From contig OZ038435.1 of NCBI GenBank assembly GCA_964036275.1, forward strand, positions 28,067,521 through 28,131,520: DNA of 64,000 nucleotides, read 5' to 3'. Within the stretch, counting starts at the first letter, position 1. Each line of letters opens with the position of its first letter. A program made the position numbers and the translations under genes. A model generated the notes under the pieces. The model was not told the DNA's origin. It searched no databases and saw nothing but the letters and a program-made list of their open reading frames with translations. The DNA is from Litoditis marina (Eukaryota > Nematoda > Chromadorea > Rhabditida > Rhabditidae). Of the stretch, positions 26,471 through 38,500 are shown in pieces.

Positions 26471-27818
26471 TAGCTGGTATTAATATAATGGACATGCTGC
26501 GAACAGACGCTTGTATCCAGTTACTAGATGCTGATTAGGTCCGAGGTCGATTAGTCGAAAAAACGAGAAGAAAGGAACTAGGAAACGAACTCTTAAAGTT
26601 GCATAACTGTAATGGAAAAGTTGGCGTCAGACTGGTAGTTACTGAAATATGCAGGATGAAAGAAAAACTTCTCTCTCCCTCTCTCTCTGAAAAGGTTTAT
26701 GAGAGCCTACGCCAGGTATTCTCAAGATATCTTACGAGTTCCACACTTGGTTCTGATCAGAAGTTCAACATAACCGTGCATTTTCCAGGGAGACCACTTT
26801 ACTTAGCTTTTACCGGTTGTAAGGATAACAATACTATTTGATTTCCATACAAGTGCGGTATATTCTTGATTATATCTTGCCACACTCCATGTTTGTCAGA
26901 AGAGTATTTGCATATTTCTATCCACTAGCTCTCAACGTTGTCTAGCCATATGGCTTGGTGCCAGCCATGAGTAACACTGTATTTGTACTGTATCATTGTA
27001 TTTGCTCTGTAACTCAACACGTATGTGCCCACTGTCCATTCAGCATGATGTGTTTGTGATGCACTCGACTATCACTAGTATCCGTGTAGGTAAACTATGT
27101 AACGTGATGGGTTGCTTGTGTCATAGTACAAACTACAAGGAAAACCGTGTTCGCAGTCCAAGCACAATGGCGATCTCTAACCGCAGTGGATGACGACTAA
27201 GCTCAAAGGCATTAAGCTACAACCTAAAATTCAGGTTTAAACATCAACAACAAGTTCAAAGTGTCACAATGGGTAGTTTATGAGAATAAACTATCCTTGG
27301 GAAACTTTGGAGAGAAACAACTAATACAGTTTTTACTAAGAGACATCCGCTTAATCGTCGCCCACTCCTAAGCGCGGTAGAAACGAAGTCAGCAAAATGT
27401 ACCTCTTAGAGTTACGTTTTTTTCAATAGTAAACGCATAGTCAGAACAACTATGTTAGATCCTGATCAACCGCCTTAAAACAACAGAGGATTACTGTATG
27501 ATGCCACTTGGGAATTGTAAGAACTATAGTGCGTACACGACCCTTTAGCGCAACTAAACCCTGAGGAACAATACCCAAATTGCGCGCACTGCTGAATGGT
27601 GTGAAGTGTAGGTGACAGCATGGATTACTGGTACTCGATTGAACGGTAAATTGGATGATTAGCGACTCTCGATAAATCGTGGTTGGGGCCAGCCTATTCA
27701 GAACGATCACTCGACAGACAGAGAGCAGCATGCATTATGTGAATCCTGTTATTAACGCACCACTCATCCTGCCACAATTAGGGGGTCAATTGAGAGGGAA
27801 AACCACTGTTGCTCGGAA

Positions 27819-27860
27819 AGAGAGACAGAGAGATAGAGTAAGAGAGAGAGAGATAGAGTA

Positions 27861-27901
<41 letters not shown>

Positions 27902-27908
27902 TAGAGTA
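27819..27908. repeat. (GA)n purine tract
   Basis: About 90 bp of GAGAGA interrupted by short agatagagta words. The Ser-Leu repeat ORFs read on the minus strand here are low-complexity artefacts. Confidence 0.95.
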
Positions 27909-28072
27909 AGAGAGAGGGAGAGACGTAGTATGCAGCTGTTTTCCAGTGAATCAGTTCGTAATTCATAGAGTCCAATTGAATAGTTTCTGAATAGTGCAGA
28001 AACGTGAAACGTGAGAGATTTTCGGTACTTCTCATTTTCAATACAACGGCGTCCGGCTTGGTCCATATCCGT

Positions 28073-28729
28073 ATGGATCTGGTGCAGATCATACATCTTT
28101 TAGTGAGTCGATTTTATGTAAGCTGCTTGAAGTTCGATGAAATATTTTAGTTTACTTTGTAATGTGCAAGGTCTGAAACTAGTTTTCACGAACATTCCTT
28201 TTATTTCGACTTTCAAACGAACATGGGGTCATGTGATATTGCACCAAGTTCGCTGGTGTTGTCCACCAGGTGATGATACTCTGAATGGCAACAATTACTC
28301 TCTTAAGGCTTTTCAAACTAAGCTTTTCTATTCCATAATTTCAGGTGCACTTTTTCGTTATTTGTTGTTCATTACACAGTATTATTTCGTGCTGGAAAAT
28401 AAAGAAGAAGAAGATAGAGAAGGAGAAAGAGATAAACGATGTTATTCCTCCCGATCCAACAGTTTGGCAGGGACCGCCAAAACAACCTGTAACACCCATC
28501 AGCAGGTATCTAATATTGCAGATAAAACCCCTTAAGCCAATATTGAGAGTGAACTTCCAAGAATCCCTTCAATATGTGCCATGCAATAAGGCCCAAACGG
28601 CTCGAGGTTTTCTAGACTGTGGTACGCGTTTGGTGTGAGGAAGTATATCAGATCTTCGTTCGAATCTGCAGTATGGGATTGATCGAGTTTAGGCGAGAAA
28701 ATGACCCATACGTCGAATACTTGATCTAG
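28073..28729 (+). CDS. Putative small secreted protein A
   Basis: Exon 1 (28073-28102) encodes MDLVQIIHLL and ends at a GTGAGT donor. Exon 2 (28345-28505) follows an ATTTCAG acceptor. It encodes VHFFVICCSLHSIISC, then a Lys/Glu-rich stretch, then a Pro-rich segment (DPTVWQGPPKQPVTPIS). Exon 1 and the start of exon 2 together form a hydrophobic signal-peptide-like N-terminus. A likely exon 3 (28672-28729) follows CTGCAG, keeps phase and ends at TAG, giving 82 residues. Without it the frame runs on to 28638. The exon 1/2 structure, phases and promoter-proximal sequence match the next gene at 29.5 kb, which argues that both are real. No family recognised. Confidence 0.45.
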
Positions 28730-29534
28730 GAATACGTGCGGGAAAAACTGACACGGTGAACAGTCGAGTTCCTACCTCCCATATTGTCGTTAATTTTGTT
28801 GTAAATGTAACCAAAAATAAAAACATGTTGGTTCAGCTCGTTGCCAGTGACACGTCCCACCACTCATCCGCCACCGGGAATGATTCTGATCGGCAGTGGT
28901 CAGAGGGATGACCACACGTTGAGGTTTTGTTTTCCACAATCGGTATCCTACAAAAAACACACGAATAGTTGCTTTTTTCTATTTCAAACAAGTATTTTGA
29001 GGTTTTTACTGTGAAGGATAATATGAAAGACTTGATTCGACCTGGTTCCAATCGCAGATTGTCAAAGTTCATGAATCTAAATGTTCATAGTTATGCTCTA
29101 ATTTCGGATTTTTTGAACGGAAAGCCATGGAAACTTGGAGAGTTTCACAAATCAATGTTTTAGGGCGGTACGATCGATAGACTTCGAAGAGTCTTCTGAC
29201 GAGTGAGTATGGAGGAATGAAGAGGACAGAACTCGGTTTACCAGATAACACGGCACTTTTACATATGCAAATAAAGTTATACAATTATTATATCAATACA
29301 ATCAGAAGTTATAATCAAGAGACGAAAAAAATGGAAAAAAACAACATAGTATACGTGCATGGTGTTTCAACCTTGAACAAAAAGCGAAGCCGCTGATCCT
29401 CAAGTTAAAATTGAGGAGAAAAATAATTTTTCACGTTCATCGCAATAGTGCTGAAACGTAAACTCTTTTTCTTCGTGTTTTTTGTTACTGCTCATTTTTA
29501 ATACAACCGCTTCAAGTGTGGTTCATAAACCAAC

Positions 29535-29924
29535 ATGGATATGATTTGCACCATCCATCTTTTAGTGAGTGAGGATTGAGTCGAGCTTCTGAACTGATAA
29601 TTTTTGGAATCTTCGTGGCTTATGTATCACCTTTCTATGATTTTCTCTTTAAGGTGCATCTGTTAATTTTTTGTTGTTCGGTATACAGTATTCTGGCGTG
29701 CGACGAGCAGGGTCGTGCAGAGCCGGCGGTCTGGACAGGACCAGTCTCACCACCCACTTCACCTACCAACAGGTAGAGTTTTGTCAATGCTCAAAATTCT
29801 GTTTGTTTCTGTAACTAGGCTTTTTGTAGCATACGCTATAACAGCTGACTGACCTGATACAGAAATTCTATTATTCAGTATTCAGACAAATGTTAGCGTA
29901 GTACGAACCAGCCTGGATGGTTGA
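29535..29924 (+). CDS. Putative small secreted protein B, paralogue of A
   Basis: Exon 1 (29535-29564) encodes MDMICTIHLL and exon 2 (29654-29772) VHLLIFCCSVYSILAC, then a short segment ending PAVWTGPVSPPTSPTN. Both exons align with protein A: same 30-bp first exon, same GTGAGT donor, same phase-2 exon-2 end, and a shared xVWxGP..P.(T/S)P motif. Protein B lacks the Lys/Glu-rich insert. The first intron is 89 bp against 242 bp in A. A third exon (29879-29924) after TATTCAG would give 64 residues; otherwise the frame stops immediately after exon 2 (TAG at the splice site). It is predicted secreted from the hydrophobic N-terminus. Function unknown. Confidence 0.45.
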
Positions 29925-30951
29925 TTGGCTCGATGCCAAATATATCAGTGGAACTTACGAGAACTATAGCCACAATTTAATGTTTAGTTACTGATTTAAG
30001 TAAACCCGGTTCAATTTAGTTCCCATTTGAAAGCTGCTAGAAAGGAATGGAATAGTCATTATCACGTGCAAAAGAGGCCCCAAAAGGCGAAATGAAGAAC
30101 AGAACTGGGTTGCCAGGACCCATTTGCTTACGAATGAAGATTGTTCCATTTGATACAATTGAACTTTTTCAATATATAAAGCTGTTAGTAAAATAGTATA
30201 TTTTGTGAACCAACGTAGTCACACAGTGTTCCTACCCAAACGAAATACAATTCAGGTTATATTGAGTTTGTGTCCTTTGTGTTGGGAGTTATCAATTACA
30301 GTAGCATGAACGTTTCTACGATGGCTGAGAAAGTAGTTTTCTGTTAAATTCTGTTACAAACTTTGAGCTCTAAGCACTTAACTTTTTGTGAGGATTTTCT
30401 CTGCGGCAAACCCAGAGCTTCCGGTCTCGCCCCGCCCACTACCGTAACCCGCTGCGCGCGGGGCGGGGTCTATCCACTGGTTGGGACCACCCAGTCAGTA
30501 CTACAGCTGCGCATCGCAGAGTACAGTTCTTTTGACGAATCCTCTTCTCGATTCGACCTTTCACCTTTATTTCAGTATTCTCTCACCTCAATAATCAGTT
30601 TTCATACATTTTAGTGCGTTCATGGTTCGTTCACGATGTTCCGTTTAGCGAATTGAGTGAACACATTGTTCATTAATCAATCTCATTCCAACTCACTAGT
30701 ATTATTCTGAACTGAAACTTGTGAGTTCTACTTTTTTGGGTATCAGAACAATCTGCCGATTAGAACAATCACTTCACAATCGCATTTCAACTTGCCTAGC
30801 CGTCCAAATAGCTATTTATTACTGATGTCTATTTTTCCCCATTTTTTTATAAACATAGGATGATCTTGTCTTTTTTCAATGTTCTTGGTGTTTTGTCACG
30901 CTTGCCATAGCTCGATCCTGATGTGGTTTGTAGTTTCAGTTGCCCACGAAA
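29925..30951. promoter_or_regulatory. Upstream region of cnd-1
   Basis: About 1 kb with no exon. It contains a GC-rich self-complementary stretch at 30429-30468 (ccccgccc ... gggcgggg) unlike the surrounding DNA and a CAGCTG E-box at 30504-30509, a type bound by neurogenic bHLH dimers. A TTTCAG acceptor lies 13 bp before the cnd-1 ATG, so the mRNA is probably trans-spliced or has a 5' untranslated exon. Promoter assignment is inference. Confidence 0.4.
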
Positions 30952-33248
30952 ATGTCTTCCGACCCAAAACTGAAAATGAAGGTTCGCCGAGTGAAGGCCA
31001 ACGGGAGAGAACGAGCTCGCATGCACGGCCTCAACAACGCACTCGACATACTCAGACAGGTATACACTGATTCGTTCATCCGTTGCCACTTACAGTATAC
31101 ATCAGAGTTTCATAATGGTTGTTTTTGAAAACTCTCCGATGAAGTCTGCAACATTATTTGAATGTAGTTCGTGGTATATAATAAGGGTAAGGAGCCTAAA
31201 AGGCTCATAGAAAACGTACAACAAAAACTCCAAAAAACTCATGTGAAAGTTTTGAACCCATATGAACCACCCATTTTCAGTACGTGCCTCTGACCACGCA
31301 ACACCAGAAGTTGAGCAAGATTGAAACACTCCGTCTGGCTAGGTACGTTTCTTTCTCGAACCAAAATGAGAAGAGAGAGAGAACTCACAATCTTGCAGTT
31401 AGGTTCAGTTTTGATGAAAACCATAATCAAGTATATCTCCGGAACGAATTTAAATATACATCCTTTTCTCGTCACCCTAACGTCCTAATATATCATTGTC
31501 TAGTGGTCATAGTTAATGAGGACGATTGTATACTGTAATTGCCCTGTTTACGACCAACCCTGCTTGGTTGCGCCACCTTAGGAAAAACGGGCATAGCTGT
31601 CACCTACAGCGAAATCCATTACTATTTTTTTATAAGTGTCTTTTGTTCTTATTTCTACTTTTATCTCATCTTTTTTCTTACTCGTCTTCCTTTCTTTCTT
31701 TCCTTGTGTCTCTCTCCTTTTCTCTATTTCTCTCTCTCTCTCTTTCTCTCTCTTGTTCTCTGTCCCTCCCTCGCTAGCTCTTTATCTCTCCCTATCCTTT
31801 CTCCGGCTGTTCATGCGCATCTCTCACCGGTTTTCAAATTCGCAACTGTCCTATATTAGCGCCATTTCAGTCGGTTGAAATAGGTTCATAAACATCGAAA
31901 TGAAACATATGCGCGAATTTGGTCCCGTAAACGACAATTTTACTCATCCCATATGTCAAATTCGTATATTACGGCAATTGAATTACAGGTTATTCAAATT
32001 CGATGAGCGAGAGCGTTTTAAAACACAAAGTTATATCATTGAAGAAAATGTCCGTAGTGACTAGTTCCTATAGGCAAATTTTGATTGATTTATTCATTTA
32101 CATGCAAGCATGTGAGATACATAGAGAAAACACAAAATGAATAAAAACCTACTGAATTTGAGCAATTTTGCCATAGTCAATCCAACGTAAACTTCGAGAT
32201 GCACATATGCACATCCAGTATTTTTATGTACTGCATTACTTGTATAATATTGATTTCACTAACTCCTGTCTTTTTCAGAAACTACATCTCTGCCCTGAAC
32301 CACATTCTTCAAACGGGAACCCAGCCAAGCCCTCTCGAGTACGCCCATCAACTGTCGATTGGACTTTCACAAACAACGACGAATATGCTGGCCAATCTGC
32401 TGCAGGTAAGAAACATTTCAGAAGGGACAGATTCGTAGTTTACTCTGTCATACACAGCAGACCGTTTGAACGCAGAGTAAAAGTTGTGATTAAACTACAG
32501 GTGCACATAGAACAATACGAGTGGCATATTTTATTGCGCATCTCTCAAAACATGATAACTTTGAAAGAATAACTTATTCAACAAATGTACCTCGATTTCC
32601 ACCTCCCGCTTTTGTACCTCGAAGCAGCTGTAAATCAATTAACACACGAATACTCTAATAGTTTCACACATTCTGAATCTGGACGTAGATTGAGATACAG
32701 ATAAATTGAAAAATACCCACCGTTACAGGTCCAACCGCGACTTCTGATCCCAGCTTCCAGCGAACAGTCGTATTCGGCCCCGCCACTGTCTCTCTCCACA
32801 CCTCCCATGCACTATCCCCCTTGTGAGGTAAGCATTTTAAATCGTTATACATCGCGTTCAATTTTCTTTCTACTAGTCAACTACATCTGAACGTGTAAAT
32901 TGTATGAAACACAGAGGTCATTTATAAGGTACAGTAGTACACTGCACACATTTGCTGATGTTTCTTCACGTTTTCCGGCACTATTAGTCCACCATGAAGT
33001 AACCCATATTAGAAGAACTATCATGTGTTCTTGTTCGCAGTGTTTGCAATTCAGACAAATAAGTAGTAAGAGAATGAAAACACTTGACTTTTTCAAAAGT
33101 TGTGAAAAATCTTCAACGTTTTTCCTTCTAGGTGCCACCCTCTCCCTACTACTACGAGCAGCAAAGTTGCTCCGACTCCAGCTTCAACACTTCGCCTATC
33201 GCTTATTCAGCTTCCAGCCTGAACTACTACCCACCCACCAATCAGTAG
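30952..33248 (+). CDS. cnd-1: NeuroD-family bHLH transcription factor CND-1
   Basis: Five exons in phase: 30952-31059, 31281-31342, 32279-32405, 32729-32827 and 33132-33248, giving 170 residues. Residues about 11-68 are the bHLH: the basic region RRVKANGRERARMHGLNNAL is followed by helix 1, a TTQHQKLSKIETLRLARNYI loop/helix 2, then NHILQT. The motif GLSQTTTNMLANLLQ just after it corresponds to the NeuroD-type post-bHLH segment. The C-terminus is rich in Pro, Ser and Tyr (PPSPYYYEQQ), like an activation domain. CND-1 in C. elegans acts with an E/Daughterless-type partner at E-boxes to promote neuronal, especially early motor neuron, fate. The start is the only ATG ahead of the basic region. 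Neurogenin (ngn-1) is less likely given the NeuroD-like flank. Intron 2 contains a CT-rich tract. Confidence 0.93.
31685..31780. repeat. CT-rich pyrimidine tract in cnd-1 intron 2
   Basis: Roughly 95 bp of tctctctc/tttctctc low-complexity sequence. Three overlapping forward ORFs of Ser/Leu/Phe repeats are artefacts of it. Confidence 0.9.
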
Positions 33249-35504
33249 ATCATAACCGATATATCTTAGATAGGATTCATGTTTATTGAGTTAGTTTTTC
33301 TTTAAACAAATTAATATTTAGTGTTTCTCCACAGTTCTACCACCGAGGTTCATTCAAATTTAGTCATTTACTCAGTTACAGTTGCGAACCTTGCTCACTA
33401 TTCGGTTGTGTGAAAGTGCGAATCGTTTAACCAGGTCATATTGTGTATTAGCGTGTGTTAAGTTCCCAAGCAATTAGTGGTCTTCTTTGTAGTTAATTGG
33501 GTCTCGTGGTGTTCTCATCTTTTCATTGCGCAATCCTCAAACAGCTACTACGGGTTCCGCCGGTCTGGCACAAAGACCATTTTTTCGTTGTCCGTTTTTG
33601 GATGTTTCATAAATGTTTTCACTTCATTGTTTTACAGTCGACAGACAAAAAAACTACGAAGTTTTGATGGGTTGAACCAAGTGTAAGAAAAAGCCCTGAA
33701 ATAATTGTTTTTTTTTAGTTTGTAACTGACGAAGGGGTAAATCGATTCTGTTTAAAGGTTTCACCATAAACTGCTATGAAAACTTGGAAAAGCAGCAAAA
33801 TGACATGTCAAGAGAACTATTCGGAAACGGTGACTGGTAGATTCATAGTACTCTTTTTAAGATTAGAGTATTCCGTATCAAAAGAGGATAGAAATACCCG
33901 ATAGCTAATAGAATAGCGTAAAAAAGTAGAGCAACTATCAGTTTTCTCGAAGTTCGCGAAAACCAACTAGTACTTCGTTGAACGGTGTATACGTGAGAAC
34001 AAGAGCAGATTTTAAAAATGTTCGTTTTGGAGAAATGTCAGGTGGCTCTCAATCAAGTCCAGCAGGGGTGTTTGGATTTAGTTACAAAAATGACTCTAGT
34101 CATGTATTCCGAACAACGATTACTATTGAAAGCCGCATTTCACTCCATGAATGATTCAAAATCCAATCTCTCCGTGTCATATAATAGATATGCATAATTT
34201 ACAACGTCACGTAATTGTGCAGCAATTATATCATCACAAACAGTATGCATTCAAGAGGCAAACCACCTGCCTTACTCCAATCAAAAACTGCTTCCGAAGA
34301 AGATGAAACGGCCGAAATTATATGCCATATTGTTAACGTAAATTATTACGATTTATGCACAGGTACCATTCAATCAAACCAAACATGAGAGCTCTTCGCA
34401 TAGTCCTTATACCTCTGGACTTGGGCAATTGTAAATTAGTGTCAATTAGTGGAAATTAGTGTCAAGTGTATTGGTTGTTCTTAAATCATATTTACAAAAC
34501 AGCTATCTCGAGTCTACATAGATTTTAAAATTTCAGTGGTGCATTGACAAAAATTTTGGTGAAACTCAGATTTCTCAAACCGGAACAACATGTCTGCAGA
34601 GACTTCATCTGTGAAGCTGTAGTTTGATCGCGATATACCTATAGTTCAGGATTTTCGAATGAGAACCGACGGGATTGAACTACAAACACAGCTATATAGA
34701 TAGGGGAACACACCATATAAGATTGCCTTAAAAATAGCGATCTCCAACGCATACTGTAGAAATCCACGTAAAACTGATAAGGAGTATAAGAAAGGTTCAC
34801 ATTATTGTAATATGTTCGAATATAATGATCACCTAACAAAACTACAAAACCCCATTCAACCACAATGGTCGGACAACTCCTGTATTGTTTTTTAGAACTC
34901 GCGTTCGCAAAGAAGACTCGCCAAACTCTAATTTACCCGGTATGTTTGTTGTAAAGTTTTCACAGCTGTCATGTTAGCTAGAGACACTTATTTTGCATCC
35001 AATGATCATTGCGCGGTTTCAATCTTGAACAACAAAAAAACCAAAACGTTACATCAGGATACTTTATTCAGCCTATTCCTGAATAAATAACAAGGAAACA
35101 TCGAACAAGTTGTAAGCATGAGGAGATCAAAATACAATGAAGACAAACAAGCGAACTTAGATTAGAAACGACATTGAAACACTTGATACTACGTTAAACG
35201 AGTTTCGAGTACTGTATTCAATGATCTTCTATAACACGTTCGACAAACCACCGAGTAGACAGAAAGCTACAATTAAACTCACTCGCATAACAGTGTGCTA
35301 CACCGTTAACTACCGCAGAAAAACGAAAAAATACAACTGCGAGAACACAACGGCATGGAGATTAAATGACATATACTTCTCCAACAGGAATTGCAATTCA
35401 AGCAACGTTATTAAAAAACAGAACCAGAAACTTGCAAAACGACATAAAAACGGTCAGGATGAAATTCGTTTGAACTAACAATGAAGAATTTGAGGTGAAA
35501 CCAG
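33249..35504. other. Convergent intergenic region between cnd-1 and the TMEM209 gene
   Basis: About 2.25 kb shared by the two 3' ends. A minus-strand AATAAA lies at 35063-35068, about 440 nt beyond the TMEM209 stop, and is a plausible poly(A) signal for that gene. A short plus-strand open stretch from 34244 has no splice partner. I see no gene or RNA gene here. Confidence 0.55.
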
Positions 35505-38500
35505 TCAAACCAAAACGCAGCCAATATTGAGACCGGTTGGTCCGATATTCATGACATCAATTCGACCATTGTTGTAAACCTAAAGCAAGAAAAATTACCA
35601 AGCGCGAGGGGGGTGTGAACCTTCCCCCAAAACCACAAGCCTAGAAAATCTGTCGCCAAGCAAAACGTGTAAGTCCCTTTGTGACCCTTCATGCATGTAG
35701 ACGATGCTCTCCACGCACCAATTCATTCTCCTGAGTCTGTTTGTCACTTACCCCAAATTAAAGTATTTTCTCCTCAAATACAACATACCTTAGCATGATG
35801 AACGAAATGTACTACAGCGCGGAACATGTTGCTGGGTCCTTTGACAATCGGGATACGCTGGGTTGAACCATTCGAATCAGTCCACACCAACTCCCAGTTG
35901 GGCGGGAAAACATTCGTCTGAAAAACATTATTTCGAAAATAGTCGCGGAAACGGAAATAAATAGTATTTCATTGAATATATGAATAACTTTAACTTACCT
36001 ACCAATGCAACTATATTCGTTTTGATGGAAAAACCGACAAGATCCAACTTTAATGTAGAAAAACAATGAAAGGTTTGAATTGAGGAAAGCATCTATCATC
36101 ACTCTCTAGATAACGCACATCTCAAAGTGAAGGTACGGAACATGACTGTGTTCCTCTAGAAGATGGTCAAAACAAAATACACCCACCATATGGATATAGA
36201 AGGTGTCGGTGGCCATGTGAACTGCTCCTGGTTTCTGAGGAGCAGTCAGCGTGTAGATTGCTGTGAACGGCTGTTCTAGGCTGAAAGCGAAACATCAAGA
36301 TGCAAAGCACAAAAACAGTACAAAAACCCTATTGGTGTATCCCGGAAGAAGTTGAAACCCCGACCTTAACAATAATCTTCTGTTTTTACCATTTATACAT
36401 TATTTATTACTTTTATCTCCTTTACAATAATCTTCTGTTTTTACCATTTGTACAATATTTATTACTCTTAATTCATTTAATCATTTGTTTATTAACTTCA
36501 TCCTAGTTAACTTGATTTCATTTAACCTAGTTTTGCTTATTTAAATGTTTCTTTATTCCAATTTTATATTCTACTGAGCATAAACTTCTGGAACAGTGAG
36601 AATATAGCTGATTATAGTGTAAACGACAATGCACTTACGAAGCAGATCCAACCAGAGGATTTGAGGTGAGACGACTGTCCATGTAGGCCGAGAACAGAGA
36701 GAAGACGAGAACAGCATCGGTGGGAAGATGTTCACCCCAGGGACGGCGACCAATACGACCGAGTGAAGTAGCTGAATAGGAGCATATTGCACCATTGAAC
36801 AATTTCCATCAACTATAATCATGCCAATCACACTTACAATCATGCCAATCATATTTCTGAGATATTAAAAACGCTTATGGTTGACATAAAAGGCAGATAT
36901 CACATCATGTTTCAATGCACCGCGTTAGTACACGTTGTAAAAAGGGAAAGCGAAATGCCCTGAGGACAAAACCAACCTTTTCCGTCACTATTCGGTTCAC
37001 CACCGCCGGCGTTCCACCTGTACGAGAGCATGAAGGGATCGGCAGCCAGTTCATGAATACGGGAGACTAGATACGCCTGCAATGAGTTGTGTGATAGGAC
37101 GGTGAAGCACGTCATGTTTGGGTGAATTCCATATGTAACCAGGTTTTTTAGTAACCTAACCGGCGTTTGGTAACCCATTGTTTAGGTTACCTCAGTAGGT
37201 AACCGCTTGGTAACCTGAAATGAAAAACCGGTTACCGGTTTCTAACTCAAAATGTGGTTTTTTAACCGTTAGTTTGTATTGTACGATGAAAACCGACATT
37301 TAGTTGTTGGTTATGGTCACCTACCGGCGACCTGTGAGGTAACCTGAAAGAAGGGTTGCCGAAAACCGGTAAGGTTACCAAAAAAACCCGGTTACATACA
37401 TATAGTCAACGAACACGATGAAGTTGAAAATGACCAAATCAGAGACCCGATCCGTAAACAATATGGATGGCCAATATTATGGAGGATACGTAAGTTTTCT
37501 CAGCGACAAATAAATGGATTTTCAAACATAAGGTACCTGAATTTTCGAAATGAGCTCACTTCAGAAACCTTAATTTGGAATTATAAATTCTCCGAGAAAA
37601 AAGTGTGCTGTATACAACTAATGAATTGTACCTGATTTGAATGACAACTGAGATAGGGCAGTACGTAGGGTAACATGGTGGTTCGAAGCGAATGGCGTGT
37701 GGACAGAGCCGCCCGGAGTGCCTCAACTGAGGTGACGCCGACACGGAGAGGTGGATTCGCATGTTCCTGAAAAATGAGTTAAAGATGGCCCGACAGGAAC
37801 CAAATATCGTGCCTTGCGCTCCACGGTTAATTCATTCGCTCTGACGCGAATGCGCCCCAAAAACGAAGTCTTTGAATCTCCGCTAATGATTTGTGATTGA
37901 ATCTGTGATTTGAGAGAAGGTCCACTAAATATCAATAATTGGTTTTTGTAGCGCATTTGCATTGGAGCGACGGAATTAACCGTGGAGCGCAAGGTACGAG
38001 ATTCGGTTCCTGTCAGGCCACTTAACCGACCTATACACGATGAGGCATAACTGGACACTTCAATGAGATATCCGTGTTTTGGAAAATGTGCGGTTCGGAT
38101 CGGTCAAACCTAGAACTTCTTTGCTCAAACCTAGAACTTCTTTGATTTTATGTTATAACCGCCTACAAACCCGTATACTATAACACTCAGAAAGGTGATG
38201 GTGATCTACCTGTTCCAAGATGTTGTTGAGTTTGATGATTTGGGCTGAGAGGGGCGAGAGCACCGTATTGACCAGCCATGCGCGTAGACGATGCTCTCCA
38301 CGTACCAATTCATTCTCCTCCAGAGTACAGCTGAAAAAAAAAACACCACAATGAATAGTTTCAGCCAACTGCTACAATTTCAACTCAAGTATGTAGTAAA
38401 GTATAAAAAGTATATAACAACGCAAGTATGTAACTCAAATCAATTGATAGCTGCTGATTTGAGTCATTTTCGTCGAATCCTAGCTTCCTAGCAATTTTTT

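Larger units (their letters stand above)
18520..28072. other. Gene-poor intergenic region, mostly repeats
   Basis: No exon series could be supported on either strand over about 9.5 kb. The region holds the elements listed separately (19.76, 21.49, 22.35, 25.27 and 27.82 kb). It also has a small inverted repeat at 19045-19184 around ttctcagaactaattctttg, and a relatively GC-rich block at 25.56-26.47 kb. Single ORFs of 60-90 codons (for example 24010-24276 and 26599-26841, plus) have no visible splice partners or family motifs, and I treat them as chance. Confidence 0.6.

Noticed and set aside
27764..28096. Minus-strand ORFs of Ser-Leu repeats
   Set aside because: Produced by the GA microsatellite. 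Low complexity and no splice context.
31526..31878. Three plus-strand ORFs inside cnd-1 intron 2
   Set aside because: Produced by a CT-rich tract. They lie within a well-supported intron.
35221..35478. 85-codon plus-strand ORF just beyond the TMEM209 stop
   Set aside because: It is antisense to the likely 3' untranslated region of the TMEM209 gene. Lys/Asn-rich composition reflects AT bias.
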